A DNA stretch of 64,000 nucleotides, taken from NCBI GenBank assembly GCA_036172665.1, contig CM069876.1, positions 4,960,001-5,024,000 of the forward strand, given 5' to 3'. A program made the translations under genes and the position numbers. Positions 1-12,016 of this stretch are shown here, in pieces; the stretch's first letter is position 1, and each line of letters starts with the position of its first letter. This DNA is from Prosopocoilus inquinatus (lineage: Eukaryota; Arthropoda; Insecta; Coleoptera; Lucanidae). Below the pieces are notes generated by a model, which worked only from the letters and a program-made list of their open reading frames with translations, ran no database searches and was not told where the DNA came from.

Positions 1-576
1 CACTGAAAATTTTCACGTAGTCATAAAGTAAACATACATATCTATTTAATAATGCCTTCAGAAAGTTTTAGCCGGTTGATTTGAAGTAATTAGAAATTAA
101 TTAAAAGTGACGCACAGATCAATGAAACAGTACCAATTTCAAATGTTCATAACTTTTCTCAGAGAACTTGCATAAAAATTCTGTTTGCAGAATATTAAAG
201 CACGGATCGAAATCTATCGTTTAAACTACCCTCTGAGTTTTAGCCGGTTGATTTGAAGTAAATTTTTGGTGAAATTGGTACTATTTCATTGATTTGTGCG
301 TCACTTAATTTCTAATTACTTCAAATCAACCGGCTAAAACTAAGAGGGTGGTTTAAACGATAGATTTCGATCCGTGCTTTAATATTCTGCAAACAGAATT
401 TTTATGCAAGTTCTCTGAGAAAAGTTATGAACATTTGAAATTGGTACTGTTTCATTGATCTGTGCGTCACTTTTAATTAATTTCTAATTACTTCAAATCA
501 ACCGGCTAAAACTTTCTGAAGGCATTATTAAATAGATATGTATGTTTACTTTATGACTACGTGAAAATTTTCAGTG
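1..576. repeat. Near-perfect fold-back (palindromic) element
   Basis: The first about 260 bases reappear as their reverse complement up to base 576. The ends read CACTGAAAATTTTCACGTAG and its complement, and the centre is near 288. A sub-module containing TTAGCCGGTTGATTTGAAG occurs in both arms and again next to the centre, so the palindrome is itself built of repeated blocks. There is no open reading frame. It looks like a non-autonomous fold-back DNA element; the left target site lies at or before the window edge, so no target duplication can be tested. Confidence 0.8.
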
Positions 577-1178
577 AAAGCAATTGTTTTGGTGCGATAT
601 ATGAATAATGACTTATGCTGGTTTAAATAGTCATAGTTAACTTAATATCAAATATTTTTTCAGTTTCTTCATATGAGGGGAATCTACACATTATACTCTT
701 TGTAATAGATTAAATATTATTGATCTGTGATCGTTATTTTAGCGGTGGCAGCGTTTTGAAATTTTATAATTTTATTGCTGGAATTTTATTGCTAACTTCT
801 CATCGGTCTGCAATACAAGTATAGTACTTCTAAGGCAATCCGGTGTTGCTTTCGAAACTGCTTCCTTCGAATAATCAAACTCTCTATTCGTAATATCACG
901 CAGGAAGCGCATTTAAATAATTGTCGACAACAGGAAGCGGTGACTGGACTGCGGATAACGTAATGTAATAATAATGATAGGCGAAGCAAAATGGTATGAA
1001 TATTAGGACAACATCCGGAATCGATTTTCAGGCCATTGGCTGCACATATTTCAAGAGGATCTGAATGTTTAACTTCAATAGATTGTTAACGAAATACCTA
1101 AGCCAAACACACAGTCAAACAAAAAACCAAAAACGAAAACATCCTTTTCACAAAAAACTGTTTATTAGAAACTATATG
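577..1178. other. No gene seen
   Basis: AT-rich sequence between two inverted-repeat structures. The short open frames have no recognisable protein features, and no promoter or RNA gene was recognised. Confidence 0.6.
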
Positions 1179-2788
1179 TATGTACACTCATGGACTTTAA
1201 AGACGCCCAGGTCTTTACAACCCCTGTCCACTACTTTACCGGTCGACTATATTAATCCGACCGACCTAAAATTATTTACGACGGGTACTCTTGCAGCCTT
1301 TCCAATAATTATCTACACGTGTTTGTATATATTCATGCTTCAATATAATACTGCTTTACACGCCGTGTCCGCAGATCTGGTTTACTATAGGAAAAAACGT
1401 TTTATTTTTCATTTTTCTGCTTGCCCTAAAACGTAATAAATATTAAGACAATAATACATTCCCATTAATAACTGAAAAAGTTAGGATATTTATCTTTTTA
1501 CTTTAACAAAATGTCAATCATGTCAGCTAGGAATTCGCGGTATTATGAATTTGATACCTTACCATAAAATTTTTCATCTCGTTATATATACTAAGATAAT
1601 CTGTCTTAACAAAATTACAGCCTGGGCCAAAACTTTAGGCACCCTTACGATTTTAATTCTTCTCCGAAAGTGTCTACACAAAAGTTTCTAATTTTGTTGT
1701 ACTAAGAACTACATAGGATAATTTAAACAATGCCCAATACTTTATAGGGATTGTAAAACATCTGGCAGGTAACAATTAGCAATTCTGGTTCAGCGAACAG
1801 GTAATCACTCTCCTATCGGCGTACAGTGGGAAAAACCGACGGTTTTACCGGCCAAAAATAAAAAGTCAACCGTAAGGGTGTTTTTTCACTTGGCGCGTTA
1901 CTTTATCACCACACTGTATAGAATCCAATATACACCATATCCACGGATCGAGTTCACTATAGGAAAAACGTTTTAATTTTTCACTTTTCGAAAAAAATCA
2001 TTCTTTCTTAAAAAAAAAACTGGTTGTCCTAAAAAATCCAAAACCGCCATAGAAAATATTAATCTCCATTAATAACAATAAAATAAAATCATTTACACTG
2101 TCACAAAATATGGCAATACTCAAAAACCCCGTTAGTAAATACACGCAAACTGTTTCAGTAAAGTAATATCAATTTAATTAAAGAGTGTAACTTTTTAATG
2201 GTGTAAGTGTAAATTGAGTCAATTCCAGAACTTAGACCAGTTAGAAGTTACTCTTCAATTACTGTAAATGTAAAAGGGGTAATAGTTACGTAGAATAAAA
2301 TAATTTAAAATAAACTCTCTTAAAAACAGGTTATCATTTTTTAACTTCAATTTTAAAATTTAAGAACCTGGAAACATTTTCATAAAACAAAGATATTGTG
2401 AATGAAAACGTGGCAAGGTATCAAATTCATAATAAATTCCTAGCTGACATGATTGACATTTTGTTAAAGTAATAAGATAAATATCCTAACTTTTCCAGTT
2501 ATTAATGGGAATTTATTATTTTCGTAATATTTATTACGTTTTAGGGCAAGCAGAAAAATGAAAAATAAAACGTTTTTCCTATAGTAAATCCGATCTGCGG
2601 ACACGGCGTGTAAAGCAGTATTATATTGAAGCACGAATACATACAAACACGTGTAGATAATTATTGAAAAGGCTGCAAGAGTACCCGTCGTAAATAATTT
2701 TAGGTCGGTCGGATTAATATAGTCGACCGGTAAAGTAGTGGACAGGGGTTGTGAAGACCTGGGTGTCTTTAAAGTCCATGAGTGTACA
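1179..2788. repeat. Inverted repeat pair, about 380 bp arms
   Basis: Bases 1179-1562 match the reverse complement of about 2412-2788 with few differences, for example GGTCGACTATATTAATCCG on the left and its complement on the right. The intervening about 850 bp is AT-rich and non-coding. Open frames across the arms have no recognisable domain. It is most simply a fold-back transposable element or two opposed copies of one element. Confidence 0.75.
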
Positions 2789-2948
2789 TTTCATATGCGA
2801 TGCGTATATCTGCAGTAGTAACAAAATATTTACAAAATATCGCACTAATATTCTAAGGGTAAGAGAGAGTATTTATAATATAACTGCGAAGTTTTGTAAT
2901 ATTTTGTTTACTACTGAAGATGTACGCATCACGTATGAAATGTACATA
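2782..2948. repeat. Small hairpin repeat abutting the previous inverted repeat
   Basis: TGTACATTTCATATGCGATG at the left end returns as its imperfect complement at the right end (CGCATCACGTATGAAATGTACA region), with stem about 65 nt and a short AT loop. It looks like a MITE-sized palindrome fused to the neighbouring inverted-repeat element. Confidence 0.65.
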
Positions 2949-2950
2949 TA

Positions 2951-4242
2951 CAGGATGGCTCAATAGTCCGTATTCGGTGGATAGCTCCTATATTAATGCA
3001 GATTTTTAAAATCTGTTTTCGCTATTACTTACCTGTGATATAGATGCATGACTTAAAATTAGTTACAACGATACAGAGTATTCCATATGGCTGTGTCAGA
3101 TCAAAGTTCTTTTTTTTAATGGAACATACTGTATATTATGGTATATTTCGATTTGTCTTTAAGAGTAGATAAATTTATTATAAGGATATTATGTACCAAA
3201 ACCTAAGTTTTTGAGATATTGACATTTCAATGTAAGAAAATGCTATTACTTGATATTTTACAGATTAGATGTTTATTAAAATTCGGCATTTAAATTTTAC
3301 AGTAACATTACATAACCTCTATGCAACAGAAAACAATTTCCATCTCGAACATATTCCTATTATTTTACACAGGGTGATTCATAACTCCGACGTTTATTTT
3401 ATTCGGTTAGTTTAAATGGAACACCCTATATTTTATGACTGAATTTAATAGGTCTTTCATTAAGCTTTACAATGATATACGGTTCAGTATGTGTTATACA
3501 AGCCTACACACAATAAGACGTCAAAATCGTAGATTCATAAATCAGCATTTATTCTATCTTCCAATGGAATATTTTGTCTATAATTTAGTTAGTTTTAATA
3601 AAAACATCTATATTAAGACTGTTTGTACATTTTAGTCTGTTAAGAATTAATTTTTTTTTGATCTGCAACATATAAAACCGTATGCATACTTTTACTTAAT
3701 ACCACCCCAGCTCCAAGCTTTCTGGTTTGTCGCAGAGTTGTAATGATTGGTAATTATGATCATTAACTGTGACTGCGACCGACTTACTACATGTTTACCT
3801 TCTTTGCCTTACAAACCAGGGAAATGCAGAAACAACAGTTCGAAGCAAATTCAACCGAACAATTACGGACAGAGGAAAATACCATCTTTCACATAGAACA
3901 TGCAATGGCAGTGGGGATCGAATCTACGCCCGAAGGTGCCTCCCCCCCCACACACACCCCGGTCTAAACGTCAGTTCCGTTGCCTGCGAAACTAATGCTT
4001 AACTCCTAAAATTTTAATTTTAATTTTATCGACACTATCCGATTATTTTAAATAAGATAACACCCAACAACAATAACAAGACCAATAAAGGTACCAATAA
4101 AGATACCAATAAAAATAACAGTAATAATATAATTAACTATAACAGTTGATTTAAATGTGAATCTCCTTGTCATAGAAAACGATGTGAAGAGCACCACGGT
4201 TATCATTTTGAATTTTTTTATGTTGTTATTAATGTTCAATCA

Positions 4243-4286
<44 letters not shown>

Positions 4287-5058
4287 GCTTATAATTTTAC
4301 AGTTGTTGTCATTGGTATTGTTACTGTCGTTTGTTGCATTCCTTAGCGTTACTTAATCTTACTTAAAATAATCAGGCAATGTTGGTAAAATAAAAATGAA
4401 ATATGTATATTGTTTGTGATGTCATAAATGAAATGAGTGTTATTTCCAACAGACTAGAAAATAGAAACAGACTCAATCCAGATTTTCTAAATAAAATCAA
4501 CGATATTAGTCAAAATATTCCATTAAAAAATGGAATAATGCTGTTTTATAAATTTACAAATTTGACATTTTACTGTGTGTAGGCTTGTTGTGTAACACGT
4601 ACCGATCCTTATATCATTGTAAAGCTTAATCAAGGACCTTTTAAATTCAGTCATAAAATATAGGGTGTTCCATTTAAACTAACCGAGTAAAATAAAATGT
4701 TTTCTGTTGCATAGAGCTTATGTAATGTTACTGTAAAATTTAAAAGCCGAATTTTAATAAACATCTAATTTGTAAAACATTAAATAATACTATTTTTTTA
4801 AATTTAAATGTCAATATCTCAAAAACTATTAGGTCTACTCTTAAATGCGAATCGAAATAAATCATAATTTACTGTAGGTTCCATTTAAAAAAAACATAAC
4901 TTTGGTCTGGCACAGCCACACGGAACACTCTGTATAATTGTAACTAATTTTAAATCACGCATCCATACCATAGGTAAGTAATAGCGAAAACAGATTTTAA
5001 AAATCTGCATTAATATAGGCGCTATCTACCGAATACGCACTATTGGCCCAACCTGTAG
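2951..5058. repeat. Large diverged inverted repeat, about 620-670 bp arms
   Basis: The left arm (about 2951-3625) and right arm (about 4445-5058) are diverged reverse complements. The outer edges share the segment around AATCTGCATTAATATAGG, and the inner parts share GGTGTTCCATTTAAACTAAC. The about 820 bp loop holds a TTA microsatellite. No transposase remnant was recognised, so this is inferred to be a non-autonomous fold-back element or an inverted duplication. Confidence 0.7.
4244..4286. repeat. (TTA)n microsatellite
   Basis: About 14 uninterrupted TTA trinucleotides in the loop of the large inverted repeat. Confidence 0.95.
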
Positions 5059-5388
5059 TTTCTAATAAGCAGTTTTTTTTTTTTTTTGTAAAAAGGGTGT
5101 TTTCGTTTTTGTGTTTAATTATATTTCGGAAGTGCTCAGTACATCAAACTATTCAAAAAAAACATTAAATTTTTAACAAGAAAAATGATTATTCAGATAT
5201 AAATGTTCATAGGTGTACAAAATTGTTGCAATTAATAATTAATTAATTAAAAGAAAAATAAATTGTTTGCTTTCCGAGAAGTTCGTCAATGAATGTCATC
5301 AACTATTCACCTAAGTGAATATTTCTTCTATTTTAATTATTTTCCTGCGAAACTTGCGGTGATTATTCATAATTTTTCTTTGGTACAG

Positions 5389-5462
5389 GCAAAATCGCGT
5401 TTCAAGCTAAAATCAGCGGAGACTTCAACACAGGTACAGAACACAAACCTGCGGTTACTAAC
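5389..5462 (+). CDS. Candidate orphan internal exon
   Basis: A 74 nt open segment lies between a plausible acceptor (pyrimidine-rich stretch then GGTACAG) and a consensus donor (AAC followed by GTAAGT). Read with two leading bases it gives 24 codons including KIAFQAKISGDFNTGTEH, a balanced composition unlike the AT-rich surroundings. No homologous family is recognised and no partner exon was found nearby, so it could be one exon of a gene with large introns, a captured exon fragment, or chance. Splice signals and openness are what is seen; a gene is inferred. Confidence 0.3.
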
Positions 5463-6013
5463 GTAAGTGTTTAAACAAGTGACTCGCGCTCAATGGAATT
5501 CATGAACTTTCTTCAGAAACCTCGAATTTTTTCGTCCAATTAACAAAACAATAAAATAAAGTTAATATACCGAGTCATCGCCCAGTATGTTCCTCTCCTA
5601 TAACGTCTAAAATAAGTACTTTAAGGTAACTGAACCTAATTACAAAAATTATTCTCTTTTTATACTGTAGTAAAAGTAAAGCATACAGACTGTAAATGAA
5701 ATGCGGCATAAAAAGTACACTACAATGGCATGAAGTGAGCCAAATTTGGCACTTCAAAGGTAAACACCTATTTTTGGATGAGTTAGACAAGTGTCTGTAA
5801 AGCTGGCGTATCGTTTCATGGAAACTCATTTATTTAGTTATAGTGAGTTCTGGTTTTATTTTTAATAGTTCTATATTAGCTGTTAACATTCTTTTTAGAT
5901 TCTAGAGGGCTATGTATTCTTTTTTCGTTAAGTTACGTGCAGGATTTTGAAGTCAAAATCTGACATGAAAGAAATAATCGAAACTGAAGAAAAATGTGTA
6001 CACCAAAATTACG
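5463..6013. other. No gene seen
   Basis: AT-rich intergenic or intronic sequence. Short open frames on the minus strand have no recognisable domain. Confidence 0.5.
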
Positions 6014-6112
6014 ATTGCAAAAAAATTACAGACAATTGCAAATTTGCAGACAATTGCAGATTTGCAAACAATTGCAAACAGTTGCAGACAATTGCAGCAT
6101 TTGCAAAAAGTG
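6014..6112. repeat. Short tandem array of a TTGCAGACAATTGCAAA-type unit
   Basis: About six degenerate copies of a 15-18 bp unit built on CAATTGCA/TTTGCAGA follow each other. The array is open on both strands, which explains the Cys/Leu- and Gln-rich open frames there; these are repeat artefacts. Confidence 0.85.
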
Positions 6113-6179
6113 CAAAATATTAAAAAAAAACTTAAAATCAAAAAACAATTAAAAAATGATGTTAAAAGTAAAAAAGAAT

Positions 6180-6490
6180 GTGAAAATGAAACTCAACAAA
6201 CCTCAAGGTCAACCCACCTCAACCGACCTGAACTCAACCTAAATGTATGCAATTAAAAAAAAACGTTTAATGAAAAAAAATTTCGATGTTAACCCAACCT
6301 AACTCCAATCAAGTTAAACAAATCTCAAGGTCAATCCAATCCAACTGTCATCAACCAAACTTCATCTAACATAAGTAAAAGATTAAAAGTTACTAGAAAA
6401 ACTAATAGTAAAGATAAAAAAAATTAAAAATCAATTAAAGTGAAGCTCAACCAATTTCAACCTGAATATAACTCAACCTAGTTTTGTTCA
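6180..6490. repeat. Degenerate CTCAACC/CCTAACC-rich low-complexity tract
   Basis: Repeated short blocks such as CTCAACCTAA, AACCCAACCTAACT and CAACTGTCATC form an A/C-skewed tract. It superficially resembles insect telomere-type repeats but is irregular and shows no strict TTAGG phasing. Confidence 0.6.
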
Positions 6491-6821
6491 GCCCAAGCAA
6501 AAATTAAAATAAATGATCTAAAGAAAATTAAATGCCATAAACTTAATTTTTCCTTACTTTATTGTCACTCACAAAATAAAAATTAATTTGGCTATTCTGG
6601 TCGCTAGCTGCTGTTTTAGAAAAAAATGTAAGCCAAACGGTTACCACGCTTTATCGTCCATTTGGTGATAAATTGCCGCAGTTGGCAACACTGTCTGACT
6701 CTGAAATCACATACGCAATTTTTGAAACAGGGGCGCCAATTATTGTTTACAAGCAAACTTAACTTCTAGAGAATGGCAAAAGAATTATTGCAGGCCATAA
6801 GACATCTAGTCCTCATACAAC

Positions 6822-6910
6822 AGATCTGATATATTGTTTCTCTTAAAGTACGGTTTATTGATGCTCCCTTAACAAATCGTACTTTAAGAGAAACGATATT
6901 TCAGAGATCT
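6822..6910. repeat. Perfect-arm hairpin
   Basis: The arms begin and end with AGATCT and pair through GTTTCTCTTAAAGTACG, around a loop of about 25 nt. A related sequence occurs in the opposite orientation near 9745-9890, so this is part of a dispersed repeat. Confidence 0.8.
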
Positions 6911-7242
6911 GATTTCTTTTTGACTGAACTGAATAAGCAGCTCCTAATATGTTAATTTTTTACAGATACGCAAATATTTTCGGATTTATATGATTGTAGA
7001 TTTTATACAGATTTTCTATCTACTATGGGTTAAAAAATGAAATTTAAGTTTGAATAATGAAAAATGTAAAATGATACGTTTAAATGTTCACAGATTAATT
7101 TATTCTTAATTTTATTATTTGAAAGTTTTTTCAGATAATTTCGAACGCAAAGAATATTAATATTTCTTTAAAAAAATGTCAGAATTTTATATTTGTGTTT
7201 AAAAAACGTGAAATTTATTTTGTTATAATTAAAGAACGAGAC

Positions 7243-7409
7243 TTGGTACATGTGCCGGTGGGAGGGAGGAGTAGGAGCGGGCGGTCGCGCCTTCTCTTCC
7301 TGCGTTGATTTGAATGTAGTAGAACTGTGATTCAAATCAATGCAGGATACGAAGGCACGACCGCCCGCTCCTACCCCTCCTTTCCATCAGCACATGCGCA
7401 AGCCCCGTT
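7243..7409. repeat. GC-rich hairpin repeat
   Basis: GGAGCGGGCGGTCG on the left pairs with CGACCGCCCGCTCC on the right, extending out to CATGTGC/GCACATG. Stems are about 70 nt and the loop is about 15-20 nt. Its high GC content is abrupt against the flanking AT-rich DNA. Confidence 0.8.
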
Positions 7410-7574
7410 CTGTAGTTATAAGGTATTTACTTCTTTTTCTTTTTTTTAAGAGTGCACCCATTGAAAACCTAAAAAAAAACCTAATCCAAACCAACAGAAA
7501 ACCCTAACTGAAACAGTAACCAAAATCAGCTTAAAATTGAAACCGAAACCTTAACCCTAACCTTTTAGAGCAAG

Positions 7575-9078
7575 CGTGTACAGTGTGGTCCATTTTTGAT
7601 GGTTTTACAGGGTTTCTCAGTTATTTATAGAAATAGAAGAAAATTGTTTTCGCGACCCAATTCTACTTTTTCGAGAAAAACTCAGTGGAGAAAACCAAAG
7701 TTAGCTATCTGGATTCGTTCGGGAAATATCGGTCGAAAACGAATTTCTCCGAAAAATTATTTTTCACAATATCTCAGTTGACAAAATATTTTGAAAATTC
7801 AAAAACTATTTTATTCAGCAATTAATGTAGATTTCAATGGCGTTATTACCTTTTGTAGAAATTGCATCAGTTCTGCGAAACAGACTATAACTTTCTAATT
7901 TTAAATGGAAACCGCAGTTGGCTATGACACAAATAAATAGCTTGTTTAATAAGTTTTTCAAAAATATAAAGTTTGATATAATTATTTTTACAAATAATAA
8001 AGATACTAATTATTTTTTGTTTTTCGGTAGCGAACAAGTCACCCTTGGCAACAAAAACAAGAAATTAGTTCAGTTTTTTTTTTCACAAAAACAGAATTAT
8101 TATTAAATAAAACAAGCTAACTTAATTCAATAAATAAATAGCTTCATGTATCTATTAGACACTGACATAAAACCACAAGATGCAAAAATGAATTAAATCC
8201 ATTTAAATAGTTCTCTAATTATTAAAATGAACAGCTAAGAGATTTTTATATCTTTTAAATTATATTAATTAGTGTGTTTCTTTAAGAAATTATTGAAGTG
8301 TCAGATATTTCTTATGTTTAAAAATGCTGTCAAGAACTTTTGCATATCAATAAATTTAATCACTGGTAAAAGTGAAATAAACACATCTAAGAATTTTTGG
8401 TAATTCAAAATTTAAGATTTAATAATTTCAAAGGAGCATATAACATATAATTCTTCAAAACTACACTGACAGTTAATCCATATTTATATTACTCGTAGTT
8501 TTACGAGTTCTCTAATAGCATTATGCATTTCCAGTTATTTATTTTTTTTTAATTTATTATTTATTCTAAGAATGGATTTTTGAGGAAAATAACTGAATTT
8601 TCTTTTGTTTCTAGTGTCATAGATAGCTTGATAGGTATTGCAAAGCAATGAAAGTTAGTATCTTTGTTATTTAAAAAAATAATTAGATCAAGCTTTATAT
8701 TTTTGAAAACTTCATTAATCAAGCTATTTATTTTTGCCATAGCCAACTGCGGTTTCAATTTAAAATTAAAAAATTATAGTCTGTTTCGCAAAACTGGTGC
8801 AGTTTCAACAAAAGATAATAACGTTAGTAAAATCTACATTAATTTCTGAATAAGATTTTCAAAATATCTTGTTAGACAACTGAGATATTGTGAAAAATAA
8901 TTTTTCGTTTTCGACCGATATTTCCCGAACGAATCGAGATATACTAACTTTTGTTTTTCCCACTGTGTTTTTCCCGAAAAAGTAGCATTGGGTCGCGAAA
9001 ACGATTTTCTTCTATTCCTATAAATAACTGAGAAACCCTGTAAGACCATCAAAAATGGTCCACTCTGTACATCCCTGA
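7575..9078. repeat. Fold-back element with about 540 bp arms
   Basis: The left arm (about 7575-8115) and right arm (about 8533-9078) are reverse complements with moderate divergence. Shared landmarks include GGTTTCTCAGTTATTTATAG, TTCGTTCGGGAAATATCGGT and AACCGCAGTTGGCTATG. Open frames of 60-90 codons occur in both arms but mirror each other and show no domain. No transposase is visible. Confidence 0.8.
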
Positions 9079-10251
9079 TTTTGAGAAGTAACAACTATAG
9101 GAAACTGTTTTTGTCTATTTTTTGCTTTCGACTGTAAAACCAAAACTTGACATAAACTAATGATAGGTACCAAAAATGGATTCTTGTACCCAAAATAAAA
9201 AGAAAAACGTAAGTTAATAAATCGAAATAACCAAACACGTAATATGAGTAGAATTAAAAAGAAGTACCAAGTGAGACAACCGTATTAGCAAAACGCCTGA
9301 GAAGAGTGAAAAAGTCGAAAAAATAAAAAGGTAATGTTGACAAAGAATTGGTAAACGAGGAATTTACAAAAAATCCATTTAATAAATTTTGCCAATTAAA
9401 CAATTTTCTGTCACTCTTAGCATTTGCATTTTGTATTAAATTTAGAAACTCATTTTAGTTTTCTGTAGATGCAGTGACGGCGTTAGGGGCGGGAGAACCG
9501 TGCAACCGCCCGGGGCCTCGCGTTTTCAGGGGCCTCGCGCCATTTGCTATACATGAATATTTCAATATTTTAAGCCACGATAGTTGCCAGAATGAAGATT
9601 ATCGAATATCGTATGTAAATACGAAATGTTTTGCGGATCTGTATAAAATGAACATATTAGAAACTCTATTCAGTCAAAAAGAAAAAGAAAAACCTTACAA
9701 AAAAACAACACATATAAACAAATAGTTGTCCTTAATACCCCCTTAACAAATCTTACTTTTAGTGAAACAACACTTTCGTCCAGCTCTTATTTCTAGAATA
9801 ACATCTGTTGTATGAGGACTAGATTTTATGGTCTTCAATCATTTCTTGCCTCTCCTTAGAATTTAAGTTTGCTCGCAAATAATCTCAAATATGTTTAAGT
9901 AAGATTACTGCAGTTTATAATTAGTTTCAGTTTTTAAACTCTCGATTTTATAATTCGATAACTTGATAGGTTGGTTAATATTGGTAGATCCCCTTTTAAA
10001 TTACATTAGTATTCTTAGAACTGTGTGCGTAGATATACTGATTCAATTTGATTTTATTTCATTTTTTTTTTTTTTAGTTGTAAACCTATTTTATTTTGTC
10101 TTTACTTGATTCAGTTTAACTTTATTTTATATTTGTATTATATTTACATTTGGTACTCCAAATTCGTTTTGATTAAGTTTTATAGAATATGTAATTTCGT
10201 CTTATTTTTATTTAATTCCTTATTTGACTTTATTTGATTCAATTTTTAATA

Positions 10252-10499
10252 CAGCGTGGAAACTACGCAGCGGATAAATACGATATTTTTAAGACGATCA
10301 ATTTTTTCAAAAGACTCAAACAGAAACTATTTTCAGTACTACAGGGTGTTTGCAGAAAGCTGGGCGAGTGTTAATTTTACATTTGTTTTGATGGTACCCT
10401 TCCAATTAAACAAAATTGACGGGTCCGAGCGTTTATTCTTTTCTTTTAATTAATTGTCTTGAAAATATCGAATTTATCCGCCCCTTAGTTTCCACGTTG
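10252..10499. mobile_element. Tc1/mariner-type MITE nested in the hAT element
   Basis: The termini CAGCGTGGAAACTACG... and ...CTTAGTTTCCACGTTG match those of the transposase-bearing element at 12792-14698, including an adjacent GCGGATAAAT block. TA precedes the left end. It is about 248 bp with no full coding capacity, probably mobilised by the DD41D family. Confidence 0.7.
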
Positions 10500-11200
10500 T
10501 GTAATTAAGTGATCGACCTTTGTTTTTTCTTTTATTCGAATTCATTTATTTTCGTTTTATTTTTTAACTATCAGATTATCTCTCATTCGACCCGATTTTA
10601 TGTTTTAATTATCAATTGATCCTCTTTTGTTTTTGTTTTTCCCTTAAGTTACTTGATTTCAGTTTATTTTACATTTTAATCCTTTCGATCGATCGCCATT
10701 TTTGTTTTCTCTTTTATGTGATTTTATTTTATCTATTGATTATTAATCGATCGTCTTTTGTTTTTGTTTTTCTCTTAAGTTATTCATTTTCAGTTTATTT
10801 TACATTTTAATCCCTTCGATCGATCGCCATTTTTGTTTTTATTATAATGTATTTGATTTGAGTTTTTTTTATATTTTAATCCCTTTCGATCGATCGCCAT
10901 TGTTGTTTTCTCTTTTTGTGATTTCATTTTATTTATTGGTTATCGGTGGATAGTGTTTTGTTTTTGTTTTTTTTTTATTTAGTCGATTTGAATTTATTCT
11001 ACATTCTAATTCCCTCGATCGATCGCCATTTTCGTTTTTTCTTTGTTTTCGTTTTCGTTTTTTCTGCGATTTGCTTTTATTTATTGATTATTAATCGATC
11101 ATTTTTTGTTTTTGTTATTGTTTTATTCACTAGATTTGATTTTATTTTACATTCTAATCCCTTGGATCGATGGTAATTTTTGTTTTCTCTTTTATGCGAC
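10500..11200. repeat. T-rich array of CGATCGATCGCC units
   Basis: At least five degenerate copies of a roughly 120-150 bp higher-order unit contain TTCGATCGATCGCCATTTTTG and, half a unit away, GATCGTCTTTTGTTTTTG. The open frames rich in Phe/Leu/Ser here are shadows of this repeat. Confidence 0.8.
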
Positions 11201-12016
11201 TTGATTTTAATTTTTAATTATATTTTTTTAACATTTAACATTTTCAATTTCATCTACCAACTTTTGTTTTTTGTTTTATCTTTCGTTTGACTTTATTTGA
11301 TACGAGTTGTTGTTTTTTTAATTATTTTTTATTAAATTTTTGGTTGTCAATATTTACATTGATTTGACATATTCTTAGTTTTATTTTCGTCCTATTGTTT
11401 TGACGATGTATTATTTTTATTTTGAACATCAATTAATCGTCTTCTTCTTTTTTATATATTTTTGTTTTATAGTTATTTTTTTACTTTCTAAGTCACATTT
11501 TTATTTGATAGTTTTACTTCTTTGTATCCGTAGTACCATTTTGATTTCAAGTAACGACATATTTTAAAAATCGAAACTTGTCAAACAGCGGTCACTTGAA
11601 GTTATTTTACCTACTCGTTTTAAATTTATTTAGTATTTTCTGTTTTTTATAATGCAAGGAAGACAAACTATTTTTCCTTACCCCAAGGGCCCCGCAAAAA
11701 TTTCTCGCCCGGGGCCTCGCAACTATTAAGACCGCCACTGTGTAGGTGATTTGGTTTTGAAATAAAATTTACCGAGAAACAGAATTTTCTTTCAAGTATC
11801 AGTATCTCAAAGAGGAGAACTCGTCTTTAATTAAGAAAAAATGCGCGTTTATAGTGTACAGGGCTGTATTTCAAGAAAGTTGCCCTCTCAAGAAACTGAA
11901 TTTCCAATTAGCGCTTTATTATCGTATCCCGTTTACGCAAACCTTGAAACGAAAAGATCCTCGTCGAGAAACTGAAACCGAGGAGAGATAGTCATCGAAG
12001 TGGAAGTAGCAGGCTT

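Larger units (their letters stand above)
9472..11740. mobile_element. Non-autonomous hAT-like element, 2.27 kb
   Basis: The ends read CAGTGACGGCGTTA on the left and, as complement, CAGTGGCGGTCTTA on the right. The flanking 8-mers TGTAGATG (9464-9471) and TGTAGGTG (11741-11748) match at seven of eight positions, the 8 bp target duplication expected for hAT. Sub-terminal GGGGCCTCGC blocks occur at both ends. There is no transposase. The interior holds a smaller inserted MITE (10252-10499) and a T-rich array of CGATCGATCGCC-containing units. Confidence 0.75.

Noticed and set aside
1065..1436. 123-codon plus-strand frame
   Set aside because: Largely inside one arm of an inverted repeat, with the mirror frame in the other arm broken; no recognisable domain.
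3885..3965. Possible tRNA-derived SINE (GGGGATCGAATCTACGCC, B-box-like on the minus strand)
   Set aside because: No A box at the right distance and no repeat boundary; one B-box-like match is weak evidence.
5953..6256. Overlapping repetitive open frames on both strands
   Set aside because: Generated by the TTGCAGACAATTGCAAA tandem repeat; no start context or conserved feature.
6180..6490. Telomere-like (CCTAA)n tract
   Set aside because: Irregular CAACC/CTCAAC blocks without TTAGG phasing; low-complexity DNA is sufficient.
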